64,000 nucleotides of DNA from Kitagawia praeruptora. Its lineage: Eukaryota; Streptophyta; Magnoliopsida; Apiales; Apiaceae. The notes beneath the pieces are model-generated. The model was not told the DNA's origin, made no database searches, and was given only the letters and a program-made list of their open reading frames with translations. This document shows positions 46,592 through 56,857 of the stretch, piece by piece. Both the position numbers and the translations under genes were made by a program. The stretch spans positions 10,001 to 74,000 of the forward strand of contig CM075353.1 of NCBI GenBank assembly GCA_037693485.1. Reading direction: 5' to 3'. Position 1 is the stretch's first letter, and each line of letters begins with the position of its first letter.

Positions 46592-47054
46592 ATGCCACCA
46601 CCTCAAAAACGTTTCAGGTTGCAATCCAAGAACATATTCTTGACATTTCCCAGGTGTTCGTTATCTAAGGAGGATGCACTCGAGCAACTCCGAGCCATTT
46701 CATGTCCGTCAAATAAGAAGTTCATCAGGATGGCAAGGGAATTACAGGAGGATGGTGAACCCCATCTACACGTGCTAATTCAGTTCGAAGGGAAGGCTCA
46801 GTTCACGAATTATAGGCACTTCGACCTTCGACATCCGTCGAGTTCCCACATGTTCCATCCAAATATGCAAGGGGCTAAGTCCAGTCAGGATATCAAAGAC
46901 TACATAGCAAAGGATGGAGATTTTTCAGACTGGGGCGAATTCATAAAGGATGGTCGTTCTGGAAAGAAATGGGCGAAGAACCCCAACGATGCCTACGATG
47001 AGGCGTTGAAGACGAACAACAAGGTAGATGCCCTTGCCATTTTGAGAGAGAAGG
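46592..47054 (+). pseudogene. Rep (AC1/C1-like): Endogenous geminivirus Rep, truncated after residue 154
   Basis: N-terminal nicking-joining domain of a geminivirus replication-initiator protein. The rolling-circle motifs are in order: motif I FLTFP at 16-20, motif II HLHVLIQF at 58-65 (metal-binding HxH), a geminivirus Rep sequence region at about 74-95, and motif III YIAKD at 104-108 with the catalytic tyrosine Y104. The frame has no stop within the viral part. The LTR of element C begins at 47055, so the oligomerisation and helicase domains are absent from this window. The reading frame runs only three bases into the LTR before a stop. Full-length Rep is about 350-360 residues. The origin and TATA box sit directly upstream. 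Resemblance is to begomovirus-like Reps. It is a fossil, not a functional replicon. Confidence 0.93.
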
Positions 47055-50000
47055 TGTAACACCCCCAGATCCGGGGTCCGGGATCGGGTCGTTACGGTCT
47101 TATTTTCCATGATTAATACTTTACTTGAGTCCACAATAAATACATCACCTGCTGTGACCCCACAATAATAACCACTCACACACACATAGTTATAGTCCCA
47201 GAGATGAAATTGAAATAAGTCTTGCATTACTGGTTTACGAATAAAAGTTATTACAAGCCAAAAGGATAACATCATAAGTTTAAAAGTTTAGCCGTTGATT
47301 AATCATTATTGATACATATAAGTAAACAGGAAATCAAGGCTGCTGAGCTATGCTACCTCAGCAATGGCAGCGATGATATCAACGGGTAGCCCTGTGGGGC
47401 GGGTAACCTGCTTGCGCCGAGTGTGCCTGACGCGGGCCATGAGACCTAGCTGTTGTTGTGACATAATAAATAAGCAAGGGTGAGCAACAGCCCACCAACA
47501 ATATATAACTGTGCAGTAATATATAAGACAGTTCAAAGATATGTTTGAAATCATATGCCATGCATTAGAGAAAATATTGCCAGTTTAATATAAAGGATGA
47601 AGTTACAAGGTAACTCAATAAATGTATATTTTGTGGAAGCATATGCTATGCCAAAATAAGCAAGATAGTATCATTTTCATAAAAATAGGAACTTGCAGAA
47701 TGATATTGCAATTCCAGTTTGAAATACTTTTCAACTCTGCCAACTATGATGATGTTGCAGAAAATTTCCAACATTGAGTGATGAACTAATACGGGAGCAT
47801 TGCCGCGCCAGATGCCCTGACGTTTACGGGGATCAGCCGTATGTCATGCATCTCATCAGTCGTTCTCTACATGTAGAAGGTAGCTCCGACGGATTTACTT
47901 GTTTACCGCCCTCTGGAACTCCTAAGCCAACGGTTGGGCTATTGCTGGACCGGCGCCACTCGGCCACTTACGCGTCTCCTAGTTCATTCCATACCCATAA
48001 CTTTGAAACATAAAGTTTGTCCCCCTTTCCCCAAGTATAATACTTGTTGATAAGACTCCACCAGGTAGTCATATCTAAATGGAAAGGAAAATTTACCAAT
48101 ATTTCCCAAGCTACTGCTTGTTAATGGATAATGACTTGTTCCAACATTCTTTCCCCTCGAATAATGAGTGGGTACACGTAATGCCAGGAATGATAGCAAC
48201 CAAGTTGCGAGTGAACGAATAATTTATGACCGGGCAGTCACAAGGTAAATAACATTCCTCAAGTAAGGTTCCCTTATAATAGAATCGAAGGGAGAATGAA
48301 ATCACTGAGAACCTTCCTTGATAATATAATAATATTAATAAGACTCTGTAATAATTTATATAATGTTCGGAGGTCGATGATACTATGTGAATGACACCAA
48401 GTATCTTTGAAACGAGTTAGAAGAATTAAATAAATATTCCAAGAATATTTCTTGAGTCACGGGTATTGGAAAGGTGTTGCTCGGAATAATCTTTGAATAA
48501 CTGTTCAGAATAATATTCATTGGACGAATAATGAATATTCCTATTAATAATAATAGTATTTTATTGATGAAATAATCGCCAAATGGATATTTGAAATAAT
48601 ATTCATTGAATAAATAATGAATATTCAACTTAAGAATGATACTTATTGATGAAGTAATTATCGATTGAATACTTGAGACCATATTCATTGAATAAATAAT
48701 GAATATTCGACTTAATAATAATTATCGAAGAAATGAATATTGAATGAATATTTAAAATCATGTTCAATAATAGAATTGACTTTAACTGAATGTCGAAGAT
48801 AATATTTATCGAATAACTGAAGTTCGAATCAATGCTCAACTAATATTTATAAAATAAATAGAGATCGAATGAATATTCGAAATAATATTCATTTAAATAA
48901 ATAAGACTCGAATGAATATTAAAATAATATTCATTAATTAAATAAACTCGAATGAATATTCAACATAACATTTATCGAGTAAATAAGAATGAATAACTTA
49001 ATTGAGAGTTCGAAATAATATTCGAATATTTAATCGACTTTAGATGAATGTTAATCATATAATATTCCTCGAATAAATAAGCATCTGATGAACAATCCGA
49101 ATAATATTTATTAAATAATCTCAAGGAATATCCCAACAATATTTGCCGGATAACAAATGGAAAATATTTACTTAAATATTTCCTCTGAAAATAATATCAA
49201 TATATCAAGGAATATCGACTCCCGGTCTATAATCAAAGAATGAGATTCACTGCCCTTCGATTAAGGGTCTAAATAATTTCCGGCTTATAACTGATATATA
49301 ACTATCTAGCTTATAAGCCAACAATAATTCAGGGAACAAGCATTTCAAAATAATTCGAGAATAGGCATGCATGCTATGGCATATGTATACTGAAAACACA
49401 TACATATATATATTCACAACAACAGCCTTTAAAAAGAAAGGTTCGAAAACTTGCCTGGAAGTCGAGTACGGGTAGGGGTAGTGGTAGCGTGTCCCGGGTC
49501 AGCCTGATGATCTATAAATAGCCAAGGGATTCGGGATTAATCACTTAACACCTTTCAAAAGGTTAAGTATAAACTTAACTTAAATCGAAACACGTGTTCA
49601 AGTCGTTTCGTTATACCCCTCTAATTCACTCTTATTATTGCCTTTATTACCCGACACTTGTTCGTTACTAAGGCATGACCTTATACTTACATATGGTAAG
49701 TATTTAAATCGTATAAGTTTTAAAGTCGAAAGATTAGACCTCGATATTTATCGATCGTTTTCTAAGTGGTTTACCGAAGTTATAACCAAGTATACCTCTT
49801 AGGGGTACTTTCGTACTTAACCTAGATTCGAACATTTTTATAAAATCGGAAAACGATCCGTTTGACATGCGGTCTTCTCCCACACCTTCCTTTTTATCTC
49901 TATTATTTAATTATCAAGATTCGCCACTGATTTCGCAATATTAAAGGGAATCAATTTCAATTACGAACTTTTGATTACGGTTCCGAACCCCTTTTACGAA

Positions 50001-51679
50001 TTTAATCATAACTCCTAAACCGTAAGTCCGTTTCATGCGATCTTTATATCAAAACGAAGCTCATAACATAATCTAGCTAATCATGGCAAAAGTCGAAGCT
50101 AATCAGTGAGTTAAACCTTCTGTCAAATTCGTGTTCTTAATGTTAACGAAATTTCGGCATTACGACGGCTATAAATCGAATATATCTAAATTCCAAACCT
50201 TCCAATAATCAAGGTATCCATCCCAAATAACATATACATGATATATCACCATGAACTGAGGCCAAGCAATGCCTTTCCGTTCATCTAAACTATTTTTAAC
50301 ATTTATCAAAACTAAATCACAATCATGCTTATAATCATGCTAATAACACATCTTATACTAAAACCCACCAAGATCATGCAAAATCTCAAGGTAAAGTCTA
50401 GGGTTTCAAGTTGCTATACCTTCCTTGGAGTATGATCTAGCCTCACTATGCTTGGTATGATCCTTAGAGGTGCTTAAGCTTGCTAAACCAACCATGAAAA
50501 ACAAGAAAAAAACAAGATTAGTTCATGAAACACTATTCACCCTCCTCTTAAATCATTTTTTTGAAAATGGAAAAAGAAGAGATTGAAGCTAGGATTTTGA
50601 GGAGATCATTTATATGAAATGTAAGTCTCACCATAAAAGTTTCAAGATCAACAAATGGTTGGAAGTTGGATTTTGAGTTTGGAATTAATGAAAAAGCCGA
50701 ATGTTGTATATTGGAGAGAAGATGAGTTCTTGCTTGGTTGATCTTTGAATAATGATGTGTAAAGTGAGGTTTGTAGATAATATCTCATCTTAAGGCTACT
50801 TTATTAAAGTGTGCATTGTTGGATGAGGATTTACCATGACAAGTGTTAAAGATTGGATGGTTAAGGCTTAACCAAGTGGTTTGTTTTCTAAGTACTTAGT
50901 TGATTCACTAAGTATTGGTTACTTAAGTAACTATATGGTTTCTAGATATTTGTCACTTGCACACATGCATGCATCTTGCCTCCTCTGCTTGATTCCTTGT
51001 CCGTTTATTGCTTAATTCGTTGATCGTTCGAGGGAATAACTCATTCGTTTCTAGTTAGGGTTTTACCGAAAACCTTCTTAATATTTATAATACTATTCCT
51101 CATCTTTCTTAATACTTCTCGAATTTAAATTCCTTAATTCCCTTTTATAAATCCTTAAGTCTTGCAGTGTCCAGGGAAATCTCGGAGAAAATGAAAGTGC
51201 TCTTTTTCTGAATCCGACAGCTTTTACATACACTTATATTCTTCCTGGATCACTAATACGAACTCAGAAATCCGTTCCGAATACCGGGTATAACATTATT
51301 ATAATAATATTCCAAATTCCACCAAAATCACTATTCATCACTTATTTTTATTTAATTCCTATAATTAGGAAAATGAACCTGGTTCACTCTCGGGTGCTTC
51401 TTAACCTTTTTACGGAACCGCTGGACTTATAATAGACATTGATTTGGATGACATAAGAATAATCTTACTTGAAGTAATATACTTATATTCTTAGGAGATA
51501 GATCATTCTTATCTATGCCGGCAACCAAAAGTATTCTGCATGTCATATAAATAATTGAATTCAGATCCGTTCCATTCATTTAATAGATCTTCGTTACATC
51601 GCAGTCATAACCACTATTCATTCCCACATTATTACATAATAAAAAGTTTTAAATTCTACCAAAAATCTGGTTTCTTACA
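47055..51679 (-). repeat. Element C 3' LTR (4625 bp)
   Basis: In sense orientation it starts TGTAAGAAACCAG at 51679 and ends GGGGGTGTTACA at 47055. It includes an AT-rich block with ATGAATATTCAT-like palindromes (about 48430-49130) upstream of a TATTATAAG box (48274-48282 region). The distal U3 (about 49440-51660) is ordinary AT-rich sequence where I recognise nothing coding. Confidence 0.93.
48430..49130 (-). repeat. AT-rich palindromic repeat block in the U3 of element C
   Basis: Diverged tandem units carrying GAATATTC/ATGAATATTCAT-type palindromes, placed just upstream of the TATA region as in LTR A and element B, although the two LTR families have otherwise diverged. Confidence 0.7.
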
Positions 51680-51692
51680 GTCTCCCCTCCTT
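51680..51692 (-). other. Polypurine tract of element C
   Basis: Sense sequence AAGGAGGGGAGAC immediately before the 3' LTR. It primes plus-strand DNA synthesis in this class of element. Confidence 0.85.
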
Positions 51693-51712
51693 AAAAGGAT
51701 TCCGTCCCAGAA

Positions 51713-54703
51713 TCAGCTTGAAAACAAATGGGGGTACTTTTCCATCATTGCACTTTCTAGCTCCCAGGTTGATTCTTCTATGTTGTGATTCTGCCATAAA
51801 ACTCTGACAAGCTTGATGACCTTGTTTCGGAGCACTTGATCTTTTCTGTCCATGATTTCCACAGGTTGCTCTACGTAGGTCAGGTCTGGTTGCATGTCCA
51901 CGTGCTCATATTCCACTATGTGCTTGGCATCTGGGTTATATTTCCTTAGCATTGAGACATGGAACACATTGTGCACTTGCTGCAGGTTTGGGGGTAATGC
52001 CAGTTCATAAGCTAGCTCCCCAATACGTCTTAAGATCTCAAACGGCCCAATATATCTAGGGCTCAGCTTCCCTTTCTTCCCAAACCTCATTAAACCCTTC
52101 CAAGGAGACACCTTCAAGAACACTAGGTCTCCCACCTCATATTCTTTTCCTTTCTGAGCTAAGTCGGCATATTTCTTTTGTCGGTCTTGGGCTGCTACCA
52201 GCCGTCCTCTGATTAGATCCACTGCATCTTTAGTCCGTTGGACCATCTCAGGCCCGAGCATCTTTCGCTCTCCAACTTCATCCCAATATAAGGGAGATCG
52301 GCATTTCCTTCCATAAAGGGCCTCGTAAGGCGGCATCCCTATGCTTGAATGAAAGCTATTGTTGTAGGAGAACTCAATCAATGGCAAGTGATCATCCCAA
52401 TTTCCTTTAAAGTCTATAGCACAGACTCTCAACATATCTTCTAGTGTCTGGATGGTCCTTTCACTTTGCCCGTCTGTCTGGGGATGGTAAGCTGTACTCA
52501 TGTTTAGCCTGGTTCCCACACAGTCCTGAAAGCTCCTCCAAAACCTGGAGTTAAATCTGGGATCTCTGTCAGATACTATGGCGACTGGGACTCCATGTCG
52601 CGCCACTATTTCTTTGAGGTAGATGTCTACAAGCCTATCAACCGTGTACCTTTCGTTGATTGGTAGGAAGTGAGCTGACTTTGTTAGTCGGTCTATAATC
52701 ACCCATATGGCATCATGATTTGCTTTGGTCCTTGGTAAACCTACTACGAAGTCCATAGCTATATGTTCCCATTTCCATTCGGGAATCTCCAAGGGGTGTA
52801 GAAGTCCACTAGGCCTTTGGTGCTCTGCTTTCACTTTCTGGCAAGTCAAGCATCTGCTTACCCACTCTACCACGTCCTTTTTCATGTTGGGCCACCAGTA
52901 GTACTCTTTCAAATCTCTATACATTTTGGTGCTACCGGGGTGCACTGAGTATCCTGAGTTGTGTGCCTCATATAGAATTTCTTCCTTGAGTCCCTGATCG
53001 TTTGGGACCCATATTCTCCACATATACCTCATGATTCCTCCTTTATCTTTTTCACACTTTATTTCTTCTCCAGTCATTAACTCCTCTGTCGAGTTCTTTT
53101 CTGCTTCCATCATTTGTTCTTGGCATAACCTAATCTTTTCCAACAGTAGAGGCTGGATCCGAATTTCCATCAACTTTTCTTGACCTTCCTCAGGTATCTT
53201 AATCTCAATTTCCAGCCTCTCAAAGTCTTTTATCAACTCTTCCTCTGTAGTTATCATTTTGAGCTTCTCTTTCCTACTAAGGGCGTCAGCCACCACATTG
53301 GCTTTGCCCGGGTGGTAACGAATCTCACAGTCGTAATCCTTGATTAGCTCTAGCCATCTTCTCTGGCGCATGTTAAGCTCTTTCTGCGTAAAAATGTACT
53401 TGAGGCTCTTATGGTCAGTGTAAATCTCACACTTCTCTCCATACAAGTAGTGCCTCCAAATTTTTAAGGCAAAAATAATTGCTGCTAATTCCAGATCATG
53501 GGTGGGGTATCGGATCTCGTAATCCTTCAATTGTCTTGACGCATATGCTATTACCTTACCGTGCTGCATAAGCACGCATCCCAATCCTTTATGCGAAGCA
53601 TCACTGTAAATTACGAAATCTCCTTTTCCATCAGGCAACGCCAATACTGGGGCCGTTACCAACCTCTTCTTCAGCTCTTGAAAACTCTTCTCGCATTTTT
53701 CAGTCCATTCAAATTTCTCAGTTTTCCGGGTAAGTCGAGTTAACGGGGCTGCAATCTTTGCAAAATCTTGAACAAATCGTCTGTAATATCCTGCTAACCC
53801 TATGAAACTCCTTACCTCTGTTGGAGTGGTTGGTCGCTCCCAATTTGAAACTGCCTCTATCTTGGAGGGGTCAACTAGCACTCCTTCTTTGTTGATTACG
53901 TGCCCTAAAAATTGTACTTCATTTTTCCAGAACTCACACTTTGAGAATTTGGCATATAATTGCTCTTTCCGGAGCGTCTCTAAGGTTATCCTCAAATGTT
54001 CAGCGTGTTCTTCCTCTGTCTTTGAGTAGATCAAAATATCATCAATAAAGACTATAACAAACTGGTCCAAATATTCCTTGAACACTCTATTCATTAAATC
54101 CATGAAAGCTGCTGGGGCGTTGGTCAATCCGAATGACATCACCAAGAACTCATAATGTCCATACCTAGTACGGAATGCAGTCTTTGGAATATCTTCAGGT
54201 TTAATCTTCGGCTGGTGATATCCGGTTCTCAAGTCAATCTTGGAGAAATACACAGCTCCTCTTAGCTGGTCAAACAAATCATCAATTCTGGGCAACGGGT
54301 ACTTATTCTTTATGGTTAGCTTGTTCAACTCTCGATAGTCGATGCATAACCTCATACTCCCGTCCTTTTTCTTGACGAACAATACTGGTGCGCCCCAAGG
54401 CGACACACTGGGTCTTATCATACCCTTATCCAACAATTCCTGTAATTGCTTTGCTAGCTCTTTCATTTCCACTGGTGCTAATCGGTATGGGGCCTTTGAA
54501 ACTGGCGCCGTCCCCGGGGCTAACTCAATAGCAAACTCAATCACTCTATCTGGTGGTAATCCAGGAAGATCATCAGGAAACACATCTTCAAATTCGTTAA
54601 CCACCGGAATGTCTTGTATCCTGGGCGCCTCTTTCTGGGTGTCGATAACGTAAGCTAAATAAGCTTCGTTTCCTTTTCGTAGCAGTCTCTTGGTCTGCGC
54701 CAT
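51713..54703 (-). CDS. pol: Element C pol: RT, RNase H, integrase, chromodomain
   Basis: 996 residues, uninterrupted. The RT domain (about 85-265) includes CIDYRELNKLT, FSKIDLRTGYHQ and catalytic FIDD at 219-222. RNase H shows D368, E405, D430 and D473 (SDAS, LELAA, YTDHK, VADALS). Integrase has a zinc-binding HHCC region ending RCLTCQ (C618, C621) and a catalytic D651, D712, E748 triad with D-35-E spacing. The C-terminus (about 941-990) is a chromodomain containing VLRNKVIKLVRVLW and STWELES, typical of Tekay/Del chromoviruses and thought to guide insertion to heterochromatin. ATG 54703 follows an in-frame TAA at 54722-54724 that separates it from gag-protease. The same frame continues through that stop, so the true product may be a Gag-Pol fusion made by readthrough, or the copy may be broken there. 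Confidence 0.94.
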   Translation of the reverse strand: MAQTKRLLRKGNEAYLAYVIDTQKEAPRIQDIPVVNEFEDVFPDDLPGLPPDRVIEFAIELAPGTAPVSKAPYRLAPVEMKELAKQLQELLDKGMIRPSVSPWGAPVLFVKKKDGSMRLCIDYRELNKLTIKNKYPLPRIDDLFDQLRGAVYFSKIDLRTGYHQPKIKPEDIPKTAFRTRYGHYEFLVMSFGLTNAPAAFMDLMNRVFKEYLDQFVIVFIDDILIYSKTEEEHAEHLRITLETLRKEQLYAKFSKCEFWKNEVQFLGHVINKEGVLVDPSKIEAVSNWERPTTPTEVRSFIGLAGYYRRFVQDFAKIAAPLTRLTRKTEKFEWTEKCEKSFQELKKRLVTAPVLALPDGKGDFVIYSDASHKGLGCVLMQHGKVIAYASRQLKDYEIRYPTHDLELAAIIFALKIWRHYLYGEKCEIYTDHKSLKYIFTQKELNMRQRRWLELIKDYDCEIRYHPGKANVVADALSRKEKLKMITTEEELIKDFERLEIEIKIPEEGQEKLMEIRIQPLLLEKIRLCQEQMMEAEKNSTEELMTGEEIKCEKDKGGIMRYMWRIWVPNDQGLKEEILYEAHNSGYSVHPGSTKMYRDLKEYYWWPNMKKDVVEWVSRCLTCQKVKAEHQRPSGLLHPLEIPEWKWEHIAMDFVVGLPRTKANHDAIWVIIDRLTKSAHFLPINERYTVDRLVDIYLKEIVARHGVPVAIVSDRDPRFNSRFWRSFQDCVGTRLNMSTAYHPQTDGQSERTIQTLEDMLRVCAIDFKGNWDDHLPLIEFSYNNSFHSSIGMPPYEALYGRKCRSPLYWDEVGERKMLGPEMVQRTKDAVDLIRGRLVAAQDRQKKYADLAQKGKEYEVGDLVFLKVSPWKGLMRFGKKGKLSPRYIGPFEILRRIGELAYELALPPNLQQVHNVFHVSMLRKYNPDAKHIVEYEHVDMQPDLTYVEQPVEIMDRKDQVLRNKVIKLVRVLWQNHNIEESTWELESAMMEKYPHLFSS

Positions 54704-54721
54704 GGTTAGAATGGTTTGGGT

Positions 54722-56434
54722 TTATCGTAACCCTTTAAACACTATTTCCTTATTCCCTGGGGTTTTCAACTTAACCTTTTTCCCTTTACAATCTATTTGC
54801 GCATTATTACGAGACAACCAGTCCATTCCCAAAATAACATCGAATTCCCCTAGCTTAAAAGGGATCAAATCAACACAGAAGGATCGTCCTCCTATTTCTA
54901 TTTTGCAATCGAAGTGAATCTGATTAACTGGAACGACTTCCTGATTAGCTATCTCTACTTGCAAAGACTCCCTTAGTGGTTGAGTTTTAAGTTTCAATTT
55001 ATGTGCAAAATCTCTAGATATAAAAGACTTAGTTGCCCCAGAATCAAATAAAACATTTGCACTGACTGAATTGAGGGAAAATGTACCTGCTATCACATCC
55101 GTGTTCCTCACGGCATCTTGCACTGTCATGTTAAAAGTTCTAGCAGTTGGTGGCCTGTTGGAGGCAGCTCTGCTTGCCCCTGAGGCTGCTGGTTTGTTCA
55201 TTGGGCAATCCCTCCTCATGTGACCTGGACGACCACACTGAAAACAAGTAGTGCCTTTGCTGGCAGTAGGAGCAATCGCGGTACACTGATGGGCATAGTG
55301 GCCTGCTCGCCCACACTTATAACAGACCGTCTGTTTCTGCGTACATACCCCGGAATGTCTCTTCCCACAAGTGGCACATACTGGTAGTGGAGGTCTGGAA
55401 TGATGGGAACGGGACACTCCAGCTTGTTGGCCGCCCTGGCTCACAGTTGCACTCCCAGATGGTTTAAACCCAATATTCCTCCCAGGTAGGGAAACTGCTC
55501 CTCGGTTGAACCTATTCGGGGGCCTTCCCCCTGCGGAACCTCCGCCCATGCTGGCATGCTTTCTCTTTAATCCCCCCTTCTCTCTCTCTCTTTGTATCTG
55601 ATCGCTCCCTGCTTCCACAATGGTTGCCTTTTGTACCAAGGTGGCATAATCATTAATCTCTAAAACGGCCACTCTGTTCTGAATCCACTGTTTCAGCCCT
55701 TGCTGAAACCTGTTAGCTTTCTTTTCTTCAGTGTCCACAAACTCTGGTACAAATCGTGATAACTCAGTAAACTTGGCTTCATAATCAGCCACTGTCATAT
55801 TGTTCTGCTTCAGTTCCAAAAACTTAAGTTCCATCTGGGTTTTCATAAACTTCGGGAAGTACTTCTCAAGAAATAATTGTTTAAACCTATCCCAGGTTAC
55901 AATAGCATCGGTCTCCATATTCTTCTTAGCTTCCCACCAATAGTTGGCCTCTCCTTTTAGCAAGTAGGTAGCAAAGACAGTCTTTTGGGCTTCCCCAATA
56001 CTCAGAATCTCGAAAGATTTCTCCATTTCCTTGACCCAGGCCCTTGCCTCTACGGGGTCAGCCGATCCGTGAAACTCTGGGGGTTTGAGGGACTTGAAGG
56101 CCCTAAAGGAATTGGCCACAGTGGTGTTGTTTCCTTGGGGTGGTTGGGGGTATTGGTTCAAATTCTGCCTGAGCAGATCCATAAATTGTCCCATGGGGTT
56201 TCCGCCCTGGTTCTCCCCCTGATGTTCGACTTCAGTTTCCCCTTCTTCTATTTCCTCTTCAAACTCTGCAGTATAGAAAGTTTCATCTCCCATCCCATAA
56301 TGGGAATCCTCCTGCTCATTATAGTCCTGATCCTGTTCTTCATTATACTCAAAATTTTCCTCATGTTGATTGTGACTTTCTTGGTCAGTAGATTCGTGGG
56401 GGTTAGCCCTAGTACCCATTCTTCTTGGTGGCAT
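54722..56434 (-). CDS. gag: Element C gag and aspartic protease
   Basis: 570 residues from the ATG at 56434 (MPPRRMGTRAN, the usual start type in this clade; an upstream in-frame ATG at 56461 is less likely). The gag capsid-like domain lies at about 115-275 (EANYWWEAKK, FLEKYFP, MTVADYEAKF). Zinc knuckles CYKCGRAGHYAHQC and CFQCGRPGHMRRDC follow at about 371-384 and 397-410, with an extra C-x2-C-x3-H-x3-C just before them. The protease has the catalytic DSGAT at 464-468 and the C-terminal VILGMDWL. The frame stops at TAA 54722-54724, only 18 bases before the pol ATG and in the same frame. In most relatives gag, protease and pol form one frame. Confidence 0.93.
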   Translation of the reverse strand: MPPRRMGTRANPHESTDQESHNQHEENFEYNEEQDQDYNEQEDSHYGMGDETFYTAEFEEEIEEGETEVEHQGENQGGNPMGQFMDLLRQNLNQYPQPPQGNNTTVANSFRAFKSLKPPEFHGSADPVEARAWVKEMEKSFEILSIGEAQKTVFATYLLKGEANYWWEAKKNMETDAIVTWDRFKQLFLEKYFPKFMKTQMELKFLELKQNNMTVADYEAKFTELSRFVPEFVDTEEKKANRFQQGLKQWIQNRVAVLEINDYATLVQKATIVEAGSDQIQREREKGGLKRKHASMGGGSAGGRPPNRFNRGAVSLPGRNIGFKPSGSATVSQGGQQAGVSRSHHSRPPLPVCATCGKRHSGVCTQKQTVCYKCGRAGHYAHQCTAIAPTASKGTTCFQCGRPGHMRRDCPMNKPAASGASRAASNRPPTARTFNMTVQDAVRNTDVIAGTFSLNSVSANVLFDSGATKSFISRDFAHKLKLKTQPLRESLQVEIANQEVVPVNQIHFDCKIEIGGRSFCVDLIPFKLGEFDVILGMDWLSRNNAQIDCKGKKVKLKTPGNKEIVFKGLR

Positions 56435-56857
56435 TTTACTGAAAATTTGGACAATATACATTAGGTTTATTTACCTATTTCAGAGGTTTCTCCTCACAAT
56501 ATCGATGCATAAATGGATTTAGGATCTCACAGTTCTATATATCATGGCAGTTTTAGCCGAAAGCAGTACGGACAGATATAATATAATAAACTAGTGATCG
56601 CGTCATAAGAAGACTAAAATGACTGAAAAGGGAAATAAATATATACCAAGTACCAAACGGTACAACATCCGACATACAACAACAGTTTTAAAAGAAATAC
56701 AACCATCCGAATAACAACTAGTCAAAAGTGAAATAAGCTGTCTATCTGTCTAGTCTGCAACAGGGATCTACAAGCTGAAACTATCCCTACCAAAAATTGG
56801 CACTACTATGACCGTACAAGACTAGACAACTAGACCAATACATCACTATCCCTGCAG
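56435..56857 (-). other. Spacer between pre-gag ORF and gag in element C
   Basis: About 420 bases without a coding frame. It would serve as leader or intercistronic sequence. No splice-site pair or other signal can be called with confidence. Confidence 0.4.

Larger units (their letters stand above)
46332..47054 (+). other. Endogenous geminivirus fragment (intergenic region plus 5' part of Rep)
   Basis: 723 bases holding a geminivirus-like stem-loop origin, a TATA box and the Rep N-terminus in the correct relative order and polarity (Rep sense on +, virion sense on -). The left end abuts telomere-like repeat at 46331. The right end is cut by the LTR of element C at 47055. The stretch 46332-46465 is AT-rich, with nothing recognisable apart from a G-rich patch at 46419-46429. 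It would be the start of the virion-sense side. Confidence 0.9.

Noticed and set aside
47774..48013. 79-codon frame repeated at 58674
   Set aside because: Antisense frame inside both LTRs of element C. Duplicated with the LTR.
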